A stretch of DNA of 64,000 nt from Lachnospiraceae bacterium (GCA_017416505.1 JAFQCI010000060.1:27762-91761); one strand, 5' to 3'; positions 21,640-30,901 are shown, counted from the first letter of the stretch. Made by a program: numbers and translations. The notes: generated by a model from the sequence alone, not told the origin.

Positions 21640-23370
21640 ATGAGAATTAAGAATTTAATCGGAGACAGATTTAAAGAAAGACCATCGGATTGTGTAATTG
21701 ACAGCCATGCACTTATGGTTCGTGGCGGATATATGAAATATGTGGCAAATGGTATTTATTCTTTATATCCACCAGCAAAAAGAATTACAAAGAAGATTGA
21801 AAATATCATTCGTGAAGAAATGGATGCCATTGATGGACAAGAAGTTATGTTTCCTGTTGTATTGCCGGGAAGTCTTTGGGACAAGTCTGGAAGATATGAC
21901 AGCGTAGGAGATGAATTGTTACGTTTTAAGGATAGAACCGGTTCCAGAATGGTACTTGGTATGACCCATGAAGAAGCAGCAGTACATCTGGTAAAGGAAT
22001 ACGCAAACAGCTATGCCAAATATCCATTTATGATTTACCAGATTCAGACTAAATTCAGAGATGAGGCAAGACCAAGAGCAGGTTTGATTCGTGTTCGTGA
22101 ATTTACTATGAAGGATGCTTATTCTTTCCATACTTCTCAGGAAGATTTAGAGGATTATTACGATAAATGTTATAAAGCATATCACCGTATTTTTGCAAGA
22201 TGTGGTGTGCCGGAAGTAGTTGCAGTTGCTTCCGATTCCGGTATGATGGGTGGAAATGTATCCCATGAATATATGCTTTTAACTCCAGTAGGAGAAGATT
22301 CTATTGCGATTTGTAAAGAATGTGATTACAGAGCCAATATGGAAGCAGCAGAAAGCATTATTCAAAATGAGCCAAAGATTGGTTTAGCAGAATTAACAGA
22401 AGTAGAAACTAAGGGTGTTACTTCCATTGAAGAAGTAAGTGCTTTCTTAAAGGTGCCAACAGAACATACTTGTAAGGCAGTGGTGTACCAGAAGAATTCT
22501 GATGATAGTTATGTAGTGGTATTTATTCGTGGAGATTTGGACATCAATGAAGCTAAGTTGACAAAACTTATCGGGGATAATATTCATCCAGCAGTCATTA
22601 CAGAAGATTGTGGTTTGGTAGCAGGATTCATCGGTCCTAAGGGAATTACTGAAAATGCCAAGGTGATTTTCGATGCTTCCTTAAAGGGAATTGATAATTT
22701 TGTGGTAGGTGCCAATAAAGTAGATTATCATATGACCGGATTTAATATGGAACGCGATTATGGCACTGTTGGATATGTAGATGTTGCTAAAATCATAGAA
22801 GGTGGAATCTGTCCTTGTTGTGGTAAGAAGTCTATTACTATTTCCAGAGGTATTGAAGTAGGTAATATCTTCCAATTAGGTACCAAATATTCTAAGTCCA
22901 TGGATTTGACTTATCTTGATGAAAAGGGCGAGTCCCAATATGCAATTATGGGATGCTACGGAATCGGTGTAGGACGTCTGGCAGCAAGTGTCTGCGAAGT
23001 GAGAAGAGATGATTTTGGACCAATCTGGCCAATTACCATTGCACCATGGGAAGTACATTTATGCCTGCTTCGTGTGGATGATGAAGAAGCAAAAGCATTT
23101 GCAGATGATTTGTATGAAAAGATGCAACAGTCAGGATTGGAAGTTATCTATGATGACCGTAATGTAAGACCTGGGGCAATGTTTGCAGATGCCGACTTAC
23201 TTGGTGCACCAATTCGTGTTATTGTAGGACCTAAGAATTTAAAGGAAAATTTAGTTGAAATCGTAACCAGAGATAAGAGCATTTCCCTAAAAGTAAATAA
23301 AGAGGAAACCATTGCAAAGGTAATGGAAATTAAGGCTCAACTTATGACAGAAATTAATGAAAAAGTGTAA
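21640..23370 (+). CDS. proS: Prolyl-tRNA synthetase (bacterial type)
   Basis: A 576-residue class II synthetase that charges tRNA-Pro. Class II motif 2 is visible as FRDEARPRAGLIRVREFTMKDAYSFH (about residues 138-163); motif 1 lies in the region around VMFPVVLPGSLWDKSGRY, and motif 3 in GCYGIGVGRLAASV. The insertion (editing, YbaK-like) domain between about residues 225 and 395 marks the long bacterial type. I chose ATG at 21640 after GGAGAT; an upstream in-frame ATG adds 24 residues with no family match. Confidence 0.95.
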   Translation: MRIKNLIGDRFKERPSDCVIDSHALMVRGGYMKYVANGIYSLYPPAKRITKKIENIIREEMDAIDGQEVMFPVVLPGSLWDKSGRYDSVGDELLRFKDRTGSRMVLGMTHEEAAVHLVKEYANSYAKYPFMIYQIQTKFRDEARPRAGLIRVREFTMKDAYSFHTSQEDLEDYYDKCYKAYHRIFARCGVPEVVAVASDSGMMGGNVSHEYMLLTPVGEDSIAICKECDYRANMEAAESIIQNEPKIGLAELTEVETKGVTSIEEVSAFLKVPTEHTCKAVVYQKNSDDSYVVVFIRGDLDINEAKLTKLIGDNIHPAVITEDCGLVAGFIGPKGITENAKVIFDASLKGIDNFVVGANKVDYHMTGFNMERDYGTVGYVDVAKIIEGGICPCCGKKSITISRGIEVGNIFQLGTKYSKSMDLTYLDEKGESQYAIMGCYGIGVGRLAASVCEVRRDDFGPIWPITIAPWEVHLCLLRVDDEEAKAFADDLYEKMQQSGLEVIYDDRNVRPGAMFADADLLGAPIRVIVGPKNLKENLVEIVTRDKSISLKVNKEETIAKVMEIKAQLMTEINEKV

Positions 23371-23398
23371 ACTGAGATAAACTATGACAGAAAGTGTC

Positions 23399-23428
23399 GG
23401 GGTACTGTTCACACGTGAACAGTACCCC
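23399..23428 (+). terminator. proS terminator formed by a repeat D palindrome
   Basis: A 14-bp perfect stem (GGGGTACTGTTCAC, 2-base loop, complement) followed by CTTTATTCTTT. The core TACTGTTCAC is the repeat D consensus. With its GC-rich base and T-rich tail this copy probably works as an intrinsic terminator. Confidence 0.7.
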
Positions 23429-23457
23429 CTTTATTCTTTATTCGGAAAGGAAAAATT

Positions 23458-24357
23458 ATGTTAGGATGGTTAATTATAAATGCTTATTTAAAAAAGCAAA
23501 AATTCAATGAATTATTTGCAATGCTTGAAGAGGCAGCTGATGAATTAGAAATAAAATTAAAAATTATGACCAATGAAGAGAGCTGGCTGTATTTTGCAAA
23601 GGATGAGAGGGAAGAAAAGCCGGACTTTATTTTGTTTTGGGATAAAGATATTCGTTTGGCACAGATGTTTGAGAAAAATGGTTTCCGGGTATTTAATTCG
23701 GCAGAGGGAATCAGTGTTTGCGATGATAAATCAAAGACCTTCTTTGCCTTATATGATTCCGGTATCAGAATGCCAAGAACCATTGTAGCACCTAAAATAT
23801 TTCAGCCGGAAGGCTTTAGCGAAACCACTTTTTTTGAAGAAGTAGCAAAGGAATGGGGTTATCCGCTTATTTTTAAGGAGTGCAATGGTTCTTTTGGAGC
23901 CCAGGTCTATCTGGTGCATGACCAGGAGGAAATGATAAAAGTGATAAAACATATTGGGAACCGACCTTTTTTAATTCAGGAATACATCGAAACTTCTTAT
24001 GGACGGGATGTAAGAATCCAGGTAGTAGGAGGGAAAGTGGTGGCTTCCATGCTTCGAACCAATGAGAATGATTTTCGCGCTAATATCACCAATGGAGGAA
24101 GTATGCAATCTTATACTCCGACCAAGGAACAGGAAGAAATGGCAATTCAGGTCTGTGAAAAACTAAAGCTGGATTTTGCAGGGGTGGATATTATGTTTGG
24201 AAATGAGGGTGAACCGGTACTCTGCGAGGTAAATTCCAATGCCCATTTCAAGAATCTATACGATTGTACGGGAGTAAATACGGCGAAAGAGATACTAAAA
24301 TATATAAAGGAAAAAATGAAGGAAAGAGGGAATGTGATTCACTTTCAGAAAAAGTAA
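23458..24357 (+). CDS. RimK-like ATP-grasp protein
   Basis: A 299-residue ATP-grasp ligase. The pre-ATP-grasp domain covers about residues 1-95. The ATP-grasp core shows PLIFKECNGSFGAQVYLV (nucleotide-binding loop), FLIQEYIETSYGRDVRIQVVGGKVVASMLRTNENDFRANITNGG (RimK-type core, quoted from about residue 175 on) and the metal ligands in VLCEVNSNAHF. RimK-type enzymes join an amino acid to a carboxylate through an acyl phosphate. A paralogue lies at 28728, on the far side of an ABC exporter. The substrate is unknown. Confidence 0.8.
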   Translation: MLGWLIINAYLKKQKFNELFAMLEEAADELEIKLKIMTNEESWLYFAKDEREEKPDFILFWDKDIRLAQMFEKNGFRVFNSAEGISVCDDKSKTFFALYDSGIRMPRTIVAPKIFQPEGFSETTFFEEVAKEWGYPLIFKECNGSFGAQVYLVHDQEEMIKVIKHIGNRPFLIQEYIETSYGRDVRIQVVGGKVVASMLRTNENDFRANITNGGSMQSYTPTKEQEEMAIQVCEKLKLDFAGVDIMFGNEGEPVLCEVNSNAHFKNLYDCTGVNTAKEILKYIKEKMKERGNVIHFQKK

Positions 24358-24429
24358 TGGTGATTGTGAAAAGGATGTTACTTATAACTTTAGGTATTTG
24401 TGAAACTAGCAAAAACATATGTTGAGTGA

Positions 24430-24478
24430 TGAAAATCGTATAGAATATTATAGTTTCTCAAATGCTTGATTTTTAACG
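24430..24478. repeat. Possible degenerate repeat C
   Basis: Contains AGAATATTATAGTTTCTCAAATGC, related to the repeat C consensus (AATATTTTAGTTTCGCAATT), here 20 bases before the HxlR gene. Confidence 0.3.
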
Positions 24479-24490
24479 AGGAGAAAAGTA

Positions 24491-24865
24491 ATGAAAACAA
24501 GAAAAGAATACACCTGCCCTTTGGAACTAACCCATGATGTCATAAAAGGAAAGTGGAAACCGATTATTATGTGGCAGTTATGGCAACATCAATCCTTATC
24601 AGAGTTAAAGGAAGGGATTGCGGGCATTTCACAAAAAATGCTTATTGAGCAATTAAAAGAGTTAATGGAATATGGAATGGTAGATAAAAAGTCCTATGAG
24701 GGGTATCCCTTAAGAGTGGAATATTTTCTAACGGAACGTGGTCAGAAAATGCGAAAGGCAGTAGAAATTATGCAGAGCATTGGAATCGAAATGATGGTTG
24801 AGCAGGATAATACGGACTTTTTAAAAGAAAAGGGACTAATATCAGAAGAAGACGAGAGAGGATAG
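24491..24865 (+). CDS. HxlR family regulator
   Basis: A 124-residue winged-helix regulator: CPLELTHDVIKGKWKPIIMWQL, then LSELKEGIAGISQKMLIEQLKELMEYGMV and the wing YPLRVEYFLTERG. The N-terminal Cys-Pro motif matches the redox-sensitive site of the family. It is about 38% alike by eye to the HxlR protein at 5161, mainly in the wing helices. It is followed by a strong terminator and lies between an ATP-grasp gene and an ABC exporter, which it may regulate. Confidence 0.85.
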   Translation: MKTRKEYTCPLELTHDVIKGKWKPIIMWQLWQHQSLSELKEGIAGISQKMLIEQLKELMEYGMVDKKSYEGYPLRVEYFLTERGQKMRKAVEIMQSIGIEMMVEQDNTDFLKEKGLISEEDERG

Positions 24866-24890
24866 TACTTATCCTTATCTCGTCTTTTTC
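24851..24890 (+). terminator. Terminator after HxlR gene
   Basis: GACGAGAGAGGATA pairs, with small bulges, with TATCCTTATCTCGTC and is followed by TTTTT. The stem includes the end of the coding region. Confidence 0.8.
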
Positions 24891-25044
24891 ATAGTTACAA
24901 AAAAGTGGGTAATATACAAGGAACAAGAATTAAGGTAGAATCGGTGTTAGAAATATATCAAGTTGGTTCGTGGATTTTAATATGAAATGCCATGGAGCAA
25001 TAAGGATAAAATATGTGAGCTTTATTGCAGGAAGGAGAAAAACA

Positions 25045-26019
25045 TTGGTAATTGAGTTAGAACACGTAACAAAAGAGTATAAAGTGCCTTGTAAGGGTAA
25101 AAATTTTTTCACCGATTTGTTTTCCACCAAGTATAAATATATTACGGCGGTGGATGATGTTTCTTTGAAGATAGAGAAAGGGGAAACAGTTGGATATATT
25201 GGGCTAAACGGGGCGGGAAAATCCACTACCATAAAGATGATGACAGGGATATTGACCCCTACTAAGGGAAATGTTTTTATGTTTGGGGATTCTGTCAGAC
25301 ATAATCGCATTCAGAAGAATAAAAGGTTCAGTGTAGTTTTTGGACAACGTAGCAATCTATGGTATGACCTGCCTGTCATTGACAGTTATAAGTATTTTGA
25401 AGTTTTGTATGAAGTACCTAAGCTACGGTTTGAAGAAAATTTAAAGAGGATTTCGGCATTATTGGAAATTGAGGACCTGCTCAATACTCCGGTAAGAAAG
25501 TTGAGTTTGGGACAAAAAATGAAGTGTGAACTGGGTGGAGCCTTGTTACATGACCCGGAAATTTTGTTTTTAGATGAGCCTACCATAGGACTTGATATTT
25601 TTGCAAAGGATAATTTCCTGCGATGTATCCGCCAAATCAATGAGGAGCTGAACACTACTATTTTTCTTACTTCACATGATATGGAAGAAATCGAGAAGTT
25701 GTGTAACCGGATTATTGTATTGGATAAAGGGAAAATTCTGTTTGATGGTAAGATAGAAGAAATAAAGAAAAATGTAGGAGATTACCACAAGGTAAAATTT
25801 TATATTGAGGATTATGATGCAAGCAGGGATATTTATAAGGAGTATCAGAAAAAAGAGAGTAATGATGGAATTCTTGAATTAATCATTGATAAGAATAAGT
25901 TAAGCCTTGCAGAGATTGTAAACTATTATTTCCAGAATTTTAAGGTTAAGGATATTGCTATGGAGAATAATGGATTAGAGCAATTGATTAAGGAACTATA
26001 CGAAGACAAGGGAAAGTAA
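25045..26019 (+). CDS. ABC transporter ATP-binding protein (PF06182-associated exporter)
   Basis: A 324-residue ATPase with Walker A IGLNGAGKSTT (about residues 52-62), signature KLSLGQKMKCE, Walker B EILFLDEPTIGLD and switch TSHD. A C-terminal extension of about 85 residues is typical of the exporters paired with ABC-2/DUF990 permeases. I chose TTG at 25045 because AAGGAG lies seven bases upstream and homology begins at ELEHVTKEYKV; an upstream frame has no site. Two permease genes follow, forming a three-gene transporter operon. Confidence 0.88.
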   Translation: MVIELEHVTKEYKVPCKGKNFFTDLFSTKYKYITAVDDVSLKIEKGETVGYIGLNGAGKSTTIKMMTGILTPTKGNVFMFGDSVRHNRIQKNKRFSVVFGQRSNLWYDLPVIDSYKYFEVLYEVPKLRFEENLKRISALLEIEDLLNTPVRKLSLGQKMKCELGGALLHDPEILFLDEPTIGLDIFAKDNFLRCIRQINEELNTTIFLTSHDMEEIEKLCNRIIVLDKGKILFDGKIEEIKKNVGDYHKVKFYIEDYDASRDIYKEYQKKESNDGILELIIDKNKLSLAEIVNYYFQNFKVKDIAMENNGLEQLIKELYEDKGK

Positions 26020-26061
26020 ATTGAACATGATAAAAGAAAGGAAAGTTGCAGGTGTAAAAGA

Positions 26062-26850
26062 ATGAAAAAGTATTTTGCTTTAATAAAAATACAATTTAAA
26101 GATAACTTTGCCTATCGAATGAGTACGGCTGCCAGTATTATTGTAGGGATTCTGCAAATTTACATATTCTATTTTATCTGGTGCAGAGTGTACGATGGCA
26201 CAGACATATTAAATCAATTTTCACTAGCCCAGATGAGTACCTATGTTATATTTAGTAATGCGATTTATAAATTGATGGAATTTGGAATTACACTGCGGAT
26301 TGCTGATATGGTAAAGAGTGGGGAAATCGCTACAAAGCTGACGAAACCTATTGGTTTTATTCCAAGTCTGTTTTTTGAGAGCATTGGTTCTTTAACGGCA
26401 AGTATATTTACTATGATTTTGCCGATTCTGATTTTTTGCATTATTTTTCTTGATATTTTCGTACAAACGAACCCGTTGGCAAACCTCATGTTTATAGGAA
26501 GTGTGATTCTGGCAATTTTAATATCTATTTATGTGGATATTATTTTTGGTCTTTTGACCTTTTGGACAGAAAATGGCTGGGGACTTAGGGTAATCCGTCA
26601 GGCTTTAGTGAAATTGTTTTCCGGTGCAGTGGTTCCACTGGCATTTTTGCCAGAATGGTTTAACAGAATCTGCGATGCACTTCCATTTAAAACCTTAATT
26701 GACGTACCGATTAAAATTTATTTGTTTGGTGTTGACAATGAAGCTATCGGGAATATGTTGATTCAGGTTTTATGGGTGGTGGTATTAATGTTGTTTACGA
26801 AGGTGTTGTTTAAAGTAATCATGAAAAAAATTCAAATAAATGGTGGTTGA
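26062..26850 (+). CDS. ABC-2 family permease (PF06182 type), subunit 1
   Basis: A 262-residue six-helix membrane protein. The N-terminus MKKYFALIKIQFKDNFAYR leads into a first helix, followed by FYFIWCRVYDG and an FSLAQMSTYVIFSNAIYKLM segment, the pattern of the DUF990/PF06182 permeases. A cytoplasmic loop carries IADMVKSGEIATKLTKPIGF, the likely contact with the ATPase. It is followed 2 bases later by a second, related permease, so the channel is probably a heterodimer. Confidence 0.82.
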   Translation: MKKYFALIKIQFKDNFAYRMSTAASIIVGILQIYIFYFIWCRVYDGTDILNQFSLAQMSTYVIFSNAIYKLMEFGITLRIADMVKSGEIATKLTKPIGFIPSLFFESIGSLTASIFTMILPILIFCIIFLDIFVQTNPLANLMFIGSVILAILISIYVDIIFGLLTFWTENGWGLRVIRQALVKLFSGAVVPLAFLPEWFNRICDALPFKTLIDVPIKIYLFGVDNEAIGNMLIQVLWVVVLMLFTKVLFKVIMKKIQINGG

Positions 26851-26852
26851 TT

Positions 26853-27641
26853 ATGGCGAAATATATGAAATTATATCTATGTATGGCGAAAATGAATTTT
26901 AAGGTGATGAAACAATATAAATTTGATATGATAGTAGGGGCTCTTTCTACTTTATTGATGCAGATTTCATCTATTATTTTTTTATGGACCATTTTTGACA
27001 ATGTAAAAGTGTTTGCAGGATGGACTTATAGTGAAGTGCTTTTGGTTTATGGAATCTTTACTTTGTGTCGTGGACTGAATCATATTTTCTTTGATAATCT
27101 ATGGATTATAGGAAAGGAATTTATCCGAAGGGGAACTTTTGATATCTTACTGGTTCGGCCTGCCAATGAATTGTTTCAGATTGTGGGACAAAAAATACAG
27201 ATTGACGGGGTTGGAACCTTTATTCTGGGAATTGCCATTACGAAGGTTGCAGCAGATGGACTTGATTTGAAATTAGGCTTTGCCAATGCCTGTTTATGGC
27301 TTCTTATTATATTAATGGGAACCCTTATCATAGCTACCATAAACCTGATTTTCGCAGTATCCTCTTTTTGGGTGGTGAAGTCTAATAATATCATATGGAT
27401 GATTTTTTCTTTTGCTGATTTTGCACAGTATCCATTAGAGGTATTTGGCATAGGAATTAAATTTATACTTACATTAGTGATTCCTTATGGGTTTGTAAGT
27501 TATTATCCTGTTAGCTGTATGTTGGGAAAGGAATCCTTTTTGTACATACTGTTTGAAATGGGAATTTTGCTTGTTATGATAGTGGTTGCAATGAAATTAT
27601 GGAAGTTCGGAATGAAAAAGTATGAAAGTGCAGGAAATTAG
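26853..27641 (+). CDS. ABC-2 family permease (PF06182 type), subunit 2
   Basis: A 262-residue six-helix permease with the same architecture as its upstream partner: MAKYMKLYLCMAKMNFKVMKQYKFD, FLWTIFDNVKVFAGWTYSEVLLVYGI, and the coupling-helix region FIRRGTFDILLVRPANELFQIVGQKI. GGTGG lies six bases before the chosen ATG; a TTG overlapping the previous stop is the alternative start. Known PF06182 transporters export bacteriocins, antibiotics or polysaccharide precursors; nothing here fixes the substrate. Confidence 0.82.
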   Translation: MAKYMKLYLCMAKMNFKVMKQYKFDMIVGALSTLLMQISSIIFLWTIFDNVKVFAGWTYSEVLLVYGIFTLCRGLNHIFFDNLWIIGKEFIRRGTFDILLVRPANELFQIVGQKIQIDGVGTFILGIAITKVAADGLDLKLGFANACLWLLIILMGTLIIATINLIFAVSSFWVVKSNNIIWMIFSFADFAQYPLEVFGIGIKFILTLVIPYGFVSYYPVSCMLGKESFLYILFEMGILLVMIVVAMKLWKFGMKKYESAGN

Positions 27642-27750
27642 AACAGAACGGGATTTTGTGGTATAATATGTCATAAGATTTTTAATTGTATGAGGGAAGG
27701 AAGATTTTAGATGAAGTCACTAATTAATGATGATGAGGGGGCGAAAAATT

Positions 27751-28638
27751 ATGAAGAAGAAAACAATATGTGGAATTCTTATAATTGTATTTGTGCTTGC
27801 TATTGTTCTTGTAAAAGAGCTGGGTTTAGATGCTAATATTAACAATACAAATAAGAATGACTTTATCAATGCATTAGAAGATTCTTTCATTGACCCAGCT
27901 GGCATGACATTGGAAACAAGGATAATGGTACCGGAGGGATACACGAGAACTTTAGAAGAAGAGGGCAGTCTTGGAACATTCATTAGAAATTATGAAATGA
28001 AAGAGGATGGCAGTAAGGTTCTTTTATATGATGGCTCAAAAAAGAAAAATCAGAATGCACATATTGCAGTCTTTGCACTGCCAATAGAAGAAAGTGATTT
28101 ACAACAGTGTGCGGATTCTGTGATGCGGATGTATGCAGAATATTTCTTAAGTACCGGGCAATATGAAAGGATTGCGTTTCATTTTACCAATGGATTTTTA
28201 ACGGAGTATATAAAATGGAGAGATGGATATCGAATCATTGTCGAAGGGAATGATACATATTGGTCAAAGACGAAAGAATATGATGATTCCTACGAATGCT
28301 TTCAAAGTTACATGAGAATGGTGTTTACCTATGCAGGAACAATGTCTATGCAAAGTGAGACTACGGAGATTGAACTTTCACAATTACAAATAGGGGACGT
28401 ATTTTTGTATAGTGGAAGTCCAGGACACGTGGTTATGGTAGTAGATGTCTGCGAGGATGCCAATGGAAAGAAGGCATTTTTATTGGCACAGGGTTTCATG
28501 CCGGCACAAGAATTCCATGTATTAAAAAATCCAAAGCATAAAAATGACCCATGGTACTATGAGGAAGAAGTGGTGTATCCTTTTGTTACCCCACAATATA
28601 CTTTTTATGAAGGTAGTTTAAGACGATTGGAGTATTAG
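27751..28638 (+). CDS. DUF4846 family membrane-anchored protein
   Basis: A 295-residue protein with one N-terminal membrane helix (ICGILIIVFVLAIVLVK, about residues 6-22) and an extracytoplasmic DUF4846 domain. Diagnostic blocks are IRNYEMKEDGSKVLLYDG, then IGDVFLYSGSPGHVVMVVDV and AFLLAQGFMPAQEFHVLKN, whose Gly-His pair and strand order recall papain-like (NlpC/P60-type) folds. No enzymatic function is established for the family. GAGGGGG precedes the ATG. It lies between an exporter and a second ATP-grasp gene. Confidence 0.75.
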   Translation: MKKKTICGILIIVFVLAIVLVKELGLDANINNTNKNDFINALEDSFIDPAGMTLETRIMVPEGYTRTLEEEGSLGTFIRNYEMKEDGSKVLLYDGSKKKNQNAHIAVFALPIEESDLQQCADSVMRMYAEYFLSTGQYERIAFHFTNGFLTEYIKWRDGYRIIVEGNDTYWSKTKEYDDSYECFQSYMRMVFTYAGTMSMQSETTEIELSQLQIGDVFLYSGSPGHVVMVVDVCEDANGKKAFLLAQGFMPAQEFHVLKNPKHKNDPWYYEEEVVYPFVTPQYTFYEGSLRRLEY

Positions 28639-28678
28639 AATATAGATATTTCGAAACTATCAAAAACTGATATTTAGT

Positions 28679-28709
28679 GATACAATATTTTAGTCTCGCA
28701 ATTACTTAA
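28679..28709 (+). repeat. Repeat C copy
   Basis: TGATACAATATTTTAGTCTCGCAATTACTT-like sequence, 20 bases ahead of the second ATP-grasp gene and in the same orientation. Confidence 0.5.
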
Positions 28710-28727
28710 TTAAAATAAGAGGTAGCT

Positions 28728-29570
28728 ATGAACTGGTGGATTTTGTACGAAAAAGAAGATTATTTAAAAAATAGGGAATATGTGAATTTATATTTTAGAG
28801 AATGTGAAAAATATGGTATTCCTTTAACTTTGGTATTGAAGGAAGAATTGGGACTGGTAATAAAAAATTCAGAAACAGAATTTTATATCAAGGAAGAAAA
28901 GTGTCATAAGCCGACTTTGGTAATTAACCGTAGTAGAGATTATTTTCTGGCGAAACACTTTGAGATGGCTGGAGTCGAAGTGTGGAATGATTCCTTTGTG
29001 ACCCTGATTGGGAATGATAAGGCATTAGCATATAGTTACGCTGTGCAAAAAGGAATTCCGGTACTTGCCAGTTATTATGGTAAGGTAGAACCTCCCAAAT
29101 ATCCCTATGTATTAAAGTCCTTAAATGGACATGGTGGGGGAGAGGTATTTCTGATTCGAACTCCGAATGAAAAGAGAAAAAAGGAAGATTTACAAAATAA
29201 ATACTTCCTATGTCAGGAATTTGCCTCGGAACCGGGAAAAGACGTAAGAGTTTATGTGGTAGGCAATCGAATTGTAAAAGCTATGCTGCGAACCAATGAA
29301 AACGACTTTAAAAGTAATTACAGTCTAGGGGGAAAAGTAGCAGAATATGAATTAAACCCGGAAGAAGAAGCATTGGTAAATAAGGTAATAGAAGGCTTAA
29401 ATATTGGTCTGGCTGGAATCGACTTTGTATTTCATCAGGGAATGTTATATTTTAATGAAATAGAAGATGTGGTAGGAGCAAGAATGTTATATGCCAATAC
29501 GGATATTGACATTGTAGCAGAATATGTTTCTTATCTTGTGAAAAATAGTGTAAAAATAGTGAAAATTTAA
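28728..29570 (+). CDS. RimK-like ATP-grasp protein, variant metal site
   Basis: A 280-residue ATP-grasp paralogue of the protein at 23458. Shared blocks are YPYVLKSLNGHGGGEVFLI (nucleotide loop), FLCQEF...GKDVRVYVVGNRIVKAMLRTNENDFKSN and the end strand. The usual metal ligand E-x-N is replaced: the sequence reads FNEIEDVVGARMLY, with Glu at the Asn position. This may mark a distinct subfamily rather than a dead enzyme, since the rest is conserved. AGGTAG precedes the ATG. It could act with the first ATP-grasp enzyme on one product. Confidence 0.75.
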   Translation: MNWWILYEKEDYLKNREYVNLYFRECEKYGIPLTLVLKEELGLVIKNSETEFYIKEEKCHKPTLVINRSRDYFLAKHFEMAGVEVWNDSFVTLIGNDKALAYSYAVQKGIPVLASYYGKVEPPKYPYVLKSLNGHGGGEVFLIRTPNEKRKKEDLQNKYFLCQEFASEPGKDVRVYVVGNRIVKAMLRTNENDFKSNYSLGGKVAEYELNPEEEALVNKVIEGLNIGLAGIDFVFHQGMLYFNEIEDVVGARMLYANTDIDIVAEYVSYLVKNSVKIVKI

Positions 29571-29631
29571 TGGAATTTTTAACGCGAATGGGATATACTA
29601 TTTTAAGAATAGTTTCGAAGAGGTAATGTCC

Positions 29632-30732
29632 ATGATAAAAGTTACATTAACTAACGACATATTAAAGAAAATATCATCCATTGACGAAAACCGTTTTTCG
29701 TTAAATACAATAGAGTTGCCACCTATGACAAAGAATAGATTGCGCAAGAATTCTAAGAAAAAGAGTTCTTATGCATCAAATAAGATTGAGGGCAATCCGC
29801 TTACGGAGAAACAGGCGGATGATGCTATTGAAAGAGACGAGCATAAGCACTTTTTGAAACCAGAGCAGGAGATTCGGAATTATTTTCTTGCATTAAATCT
29901 GCTTGAGGAAAAGTTGAAAAGAAAAGAGGCTTTTTCAAAAGAAATGATTCTTGAAGTACAGGGGATAGTCGAAAAAGGTGCATCAAAAGAAAAGATAGGC
30001 CTAAGAGGACCGATGCCTCCGGGTGTGTTGTTTGCGGTATATGATGCAGCTACAGGAACGCCAGATTATATTCCTCCTGAATATTCGGATATTCCTGAAC
30101 TGTTGGATGAATTGGTCGATTATGTAAACACAACAGATGATCATCCGCTCATCATTGCAGCGGTAGTTCATTATCAATTGGTTACGATTCATCCTTTTGA
30201 AGATGGAAATGGAAGAACTGCGAGACTTATGTCTGGATATATTTTAGATTTTTATGGTTATGGATTTAATGGAATTGGTTCCTTGGAAGAATACTTTGCT
30301 TATGACCCGGATGAGTATTACGAATCGCTTCAGATGGGTCTTCCGGCATTATATTATTCAGGAAGAGAAAATCCGCCACATCCTGAAATCTGGGTAAATT
30401 ATTTTCTGCGTATGGTGGAATTGTATTCGCAAAGAGTATATGAATTGTCAAAGGGTGTTCAGGAAGATGATTTAGATGGCAGTTTGTCCTACTTGAATGC
30501 AAAGGAGAAGGACTTATTGGTATTTCTTTTGAAAAAGAAAATGCTGGAGTTTACGCCGATTGATGTAAGTAAGATGCTTGGTGTGACAAATAAAACCATT
30601 ATCAATCGATGCGTAAAGCTGACTAATAATGGATTTTTGGTTCCCAATATCGTAAGTCAAAGAATTCGTTCGTATTCGTTAAGTGAGTTTGCAAAGCGAA
30701 ATGATAAGAAGATTCTTTCGAAGATTGGATAA
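29632..30732 (+). CDS. Fic family protein (class II AMP-transferase)
   Basis: A 366-residue Fic protein. The catalytic loop is complete, HPFEDGNGRTAR, with catalytic His187 and the anion-binding GNGR. An inhibitory helix motif, S-x-x-x-E-G (Ser49 to Gly54, in YASNKIEGN), lies N-terminal to the Fic core, making it class II and self-inhibited. The C-terminal 80 residues form a winged helix (LEFTPIDVSKMLGVTNKTIINRCVKL), as in many Fic-wHTH proteins. They transfer AMP to Ser/Thr/Tyr of target proteins. GAGG precedes the chosen ATG by eight bases. The target is unknown. Confidence 0.9.
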   Translation: MIKVTLTNDILKKISSIDENRFSLNTIELPPMTKNRLRKNSKKKSSYASNKIEGNPLTEKQADDAIERDEHKHFLKPEQEIRNYFLALNLLEEKLKRKEAFSKEMILEVQGIVEKGASKEKIGLRGPMPPGVLFAVYDAATGTPDYIPPEYSDIPELLDELVDYVNTTDDHPLIIAAVVHYQLVTIHPFEDGNGRTARLMSGYILDFYGYGFNGIGSLEEYFAYDPDEYYESLQMGLPALYYSGRENPPHPEIWVNYFLRMVELYSQRVYELSKGVQEDDLDGSLSYLNAKEKDLLVFLLKKKMLEFTPIDVSKMLGVTNKTIINRCVKLTNNGFLVPNIVSQRIRSYSLSEFAKRNDKKILSKIG

Positions 30733-30790
30733 CAGTGTGAAAGAATCTGGATTTTCAAGCATGACTGCTACAAATGATAAGATGAAAATT

Positions 30791-30889
30791 GAAAATTCGT
30801 GAAAAAGTGAATATAAACATTTTGAAAATTCGTTAAATAATGAATATAAACATTTTGAAAATTCGTGAATAAATGAATGTAAACATTTA
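30791..30889. repeat. 33-bp tandem repeat, three copies
   Basis: GAAAATTCGT begins copies at 30791, 30824 and 30857, each followed by GAATATAAACATTTT or close variants, exactly 33 bp apart. It lies between the Fic gene and its terminator. The minus strand would read an 11-residue periodic peptide (NVYIHLFTNFQ), but this frame lacks a ribosome site. Confidence 0.9.
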
Positions 30890-30901
30890 AAGAAAAGTTA
30901 A

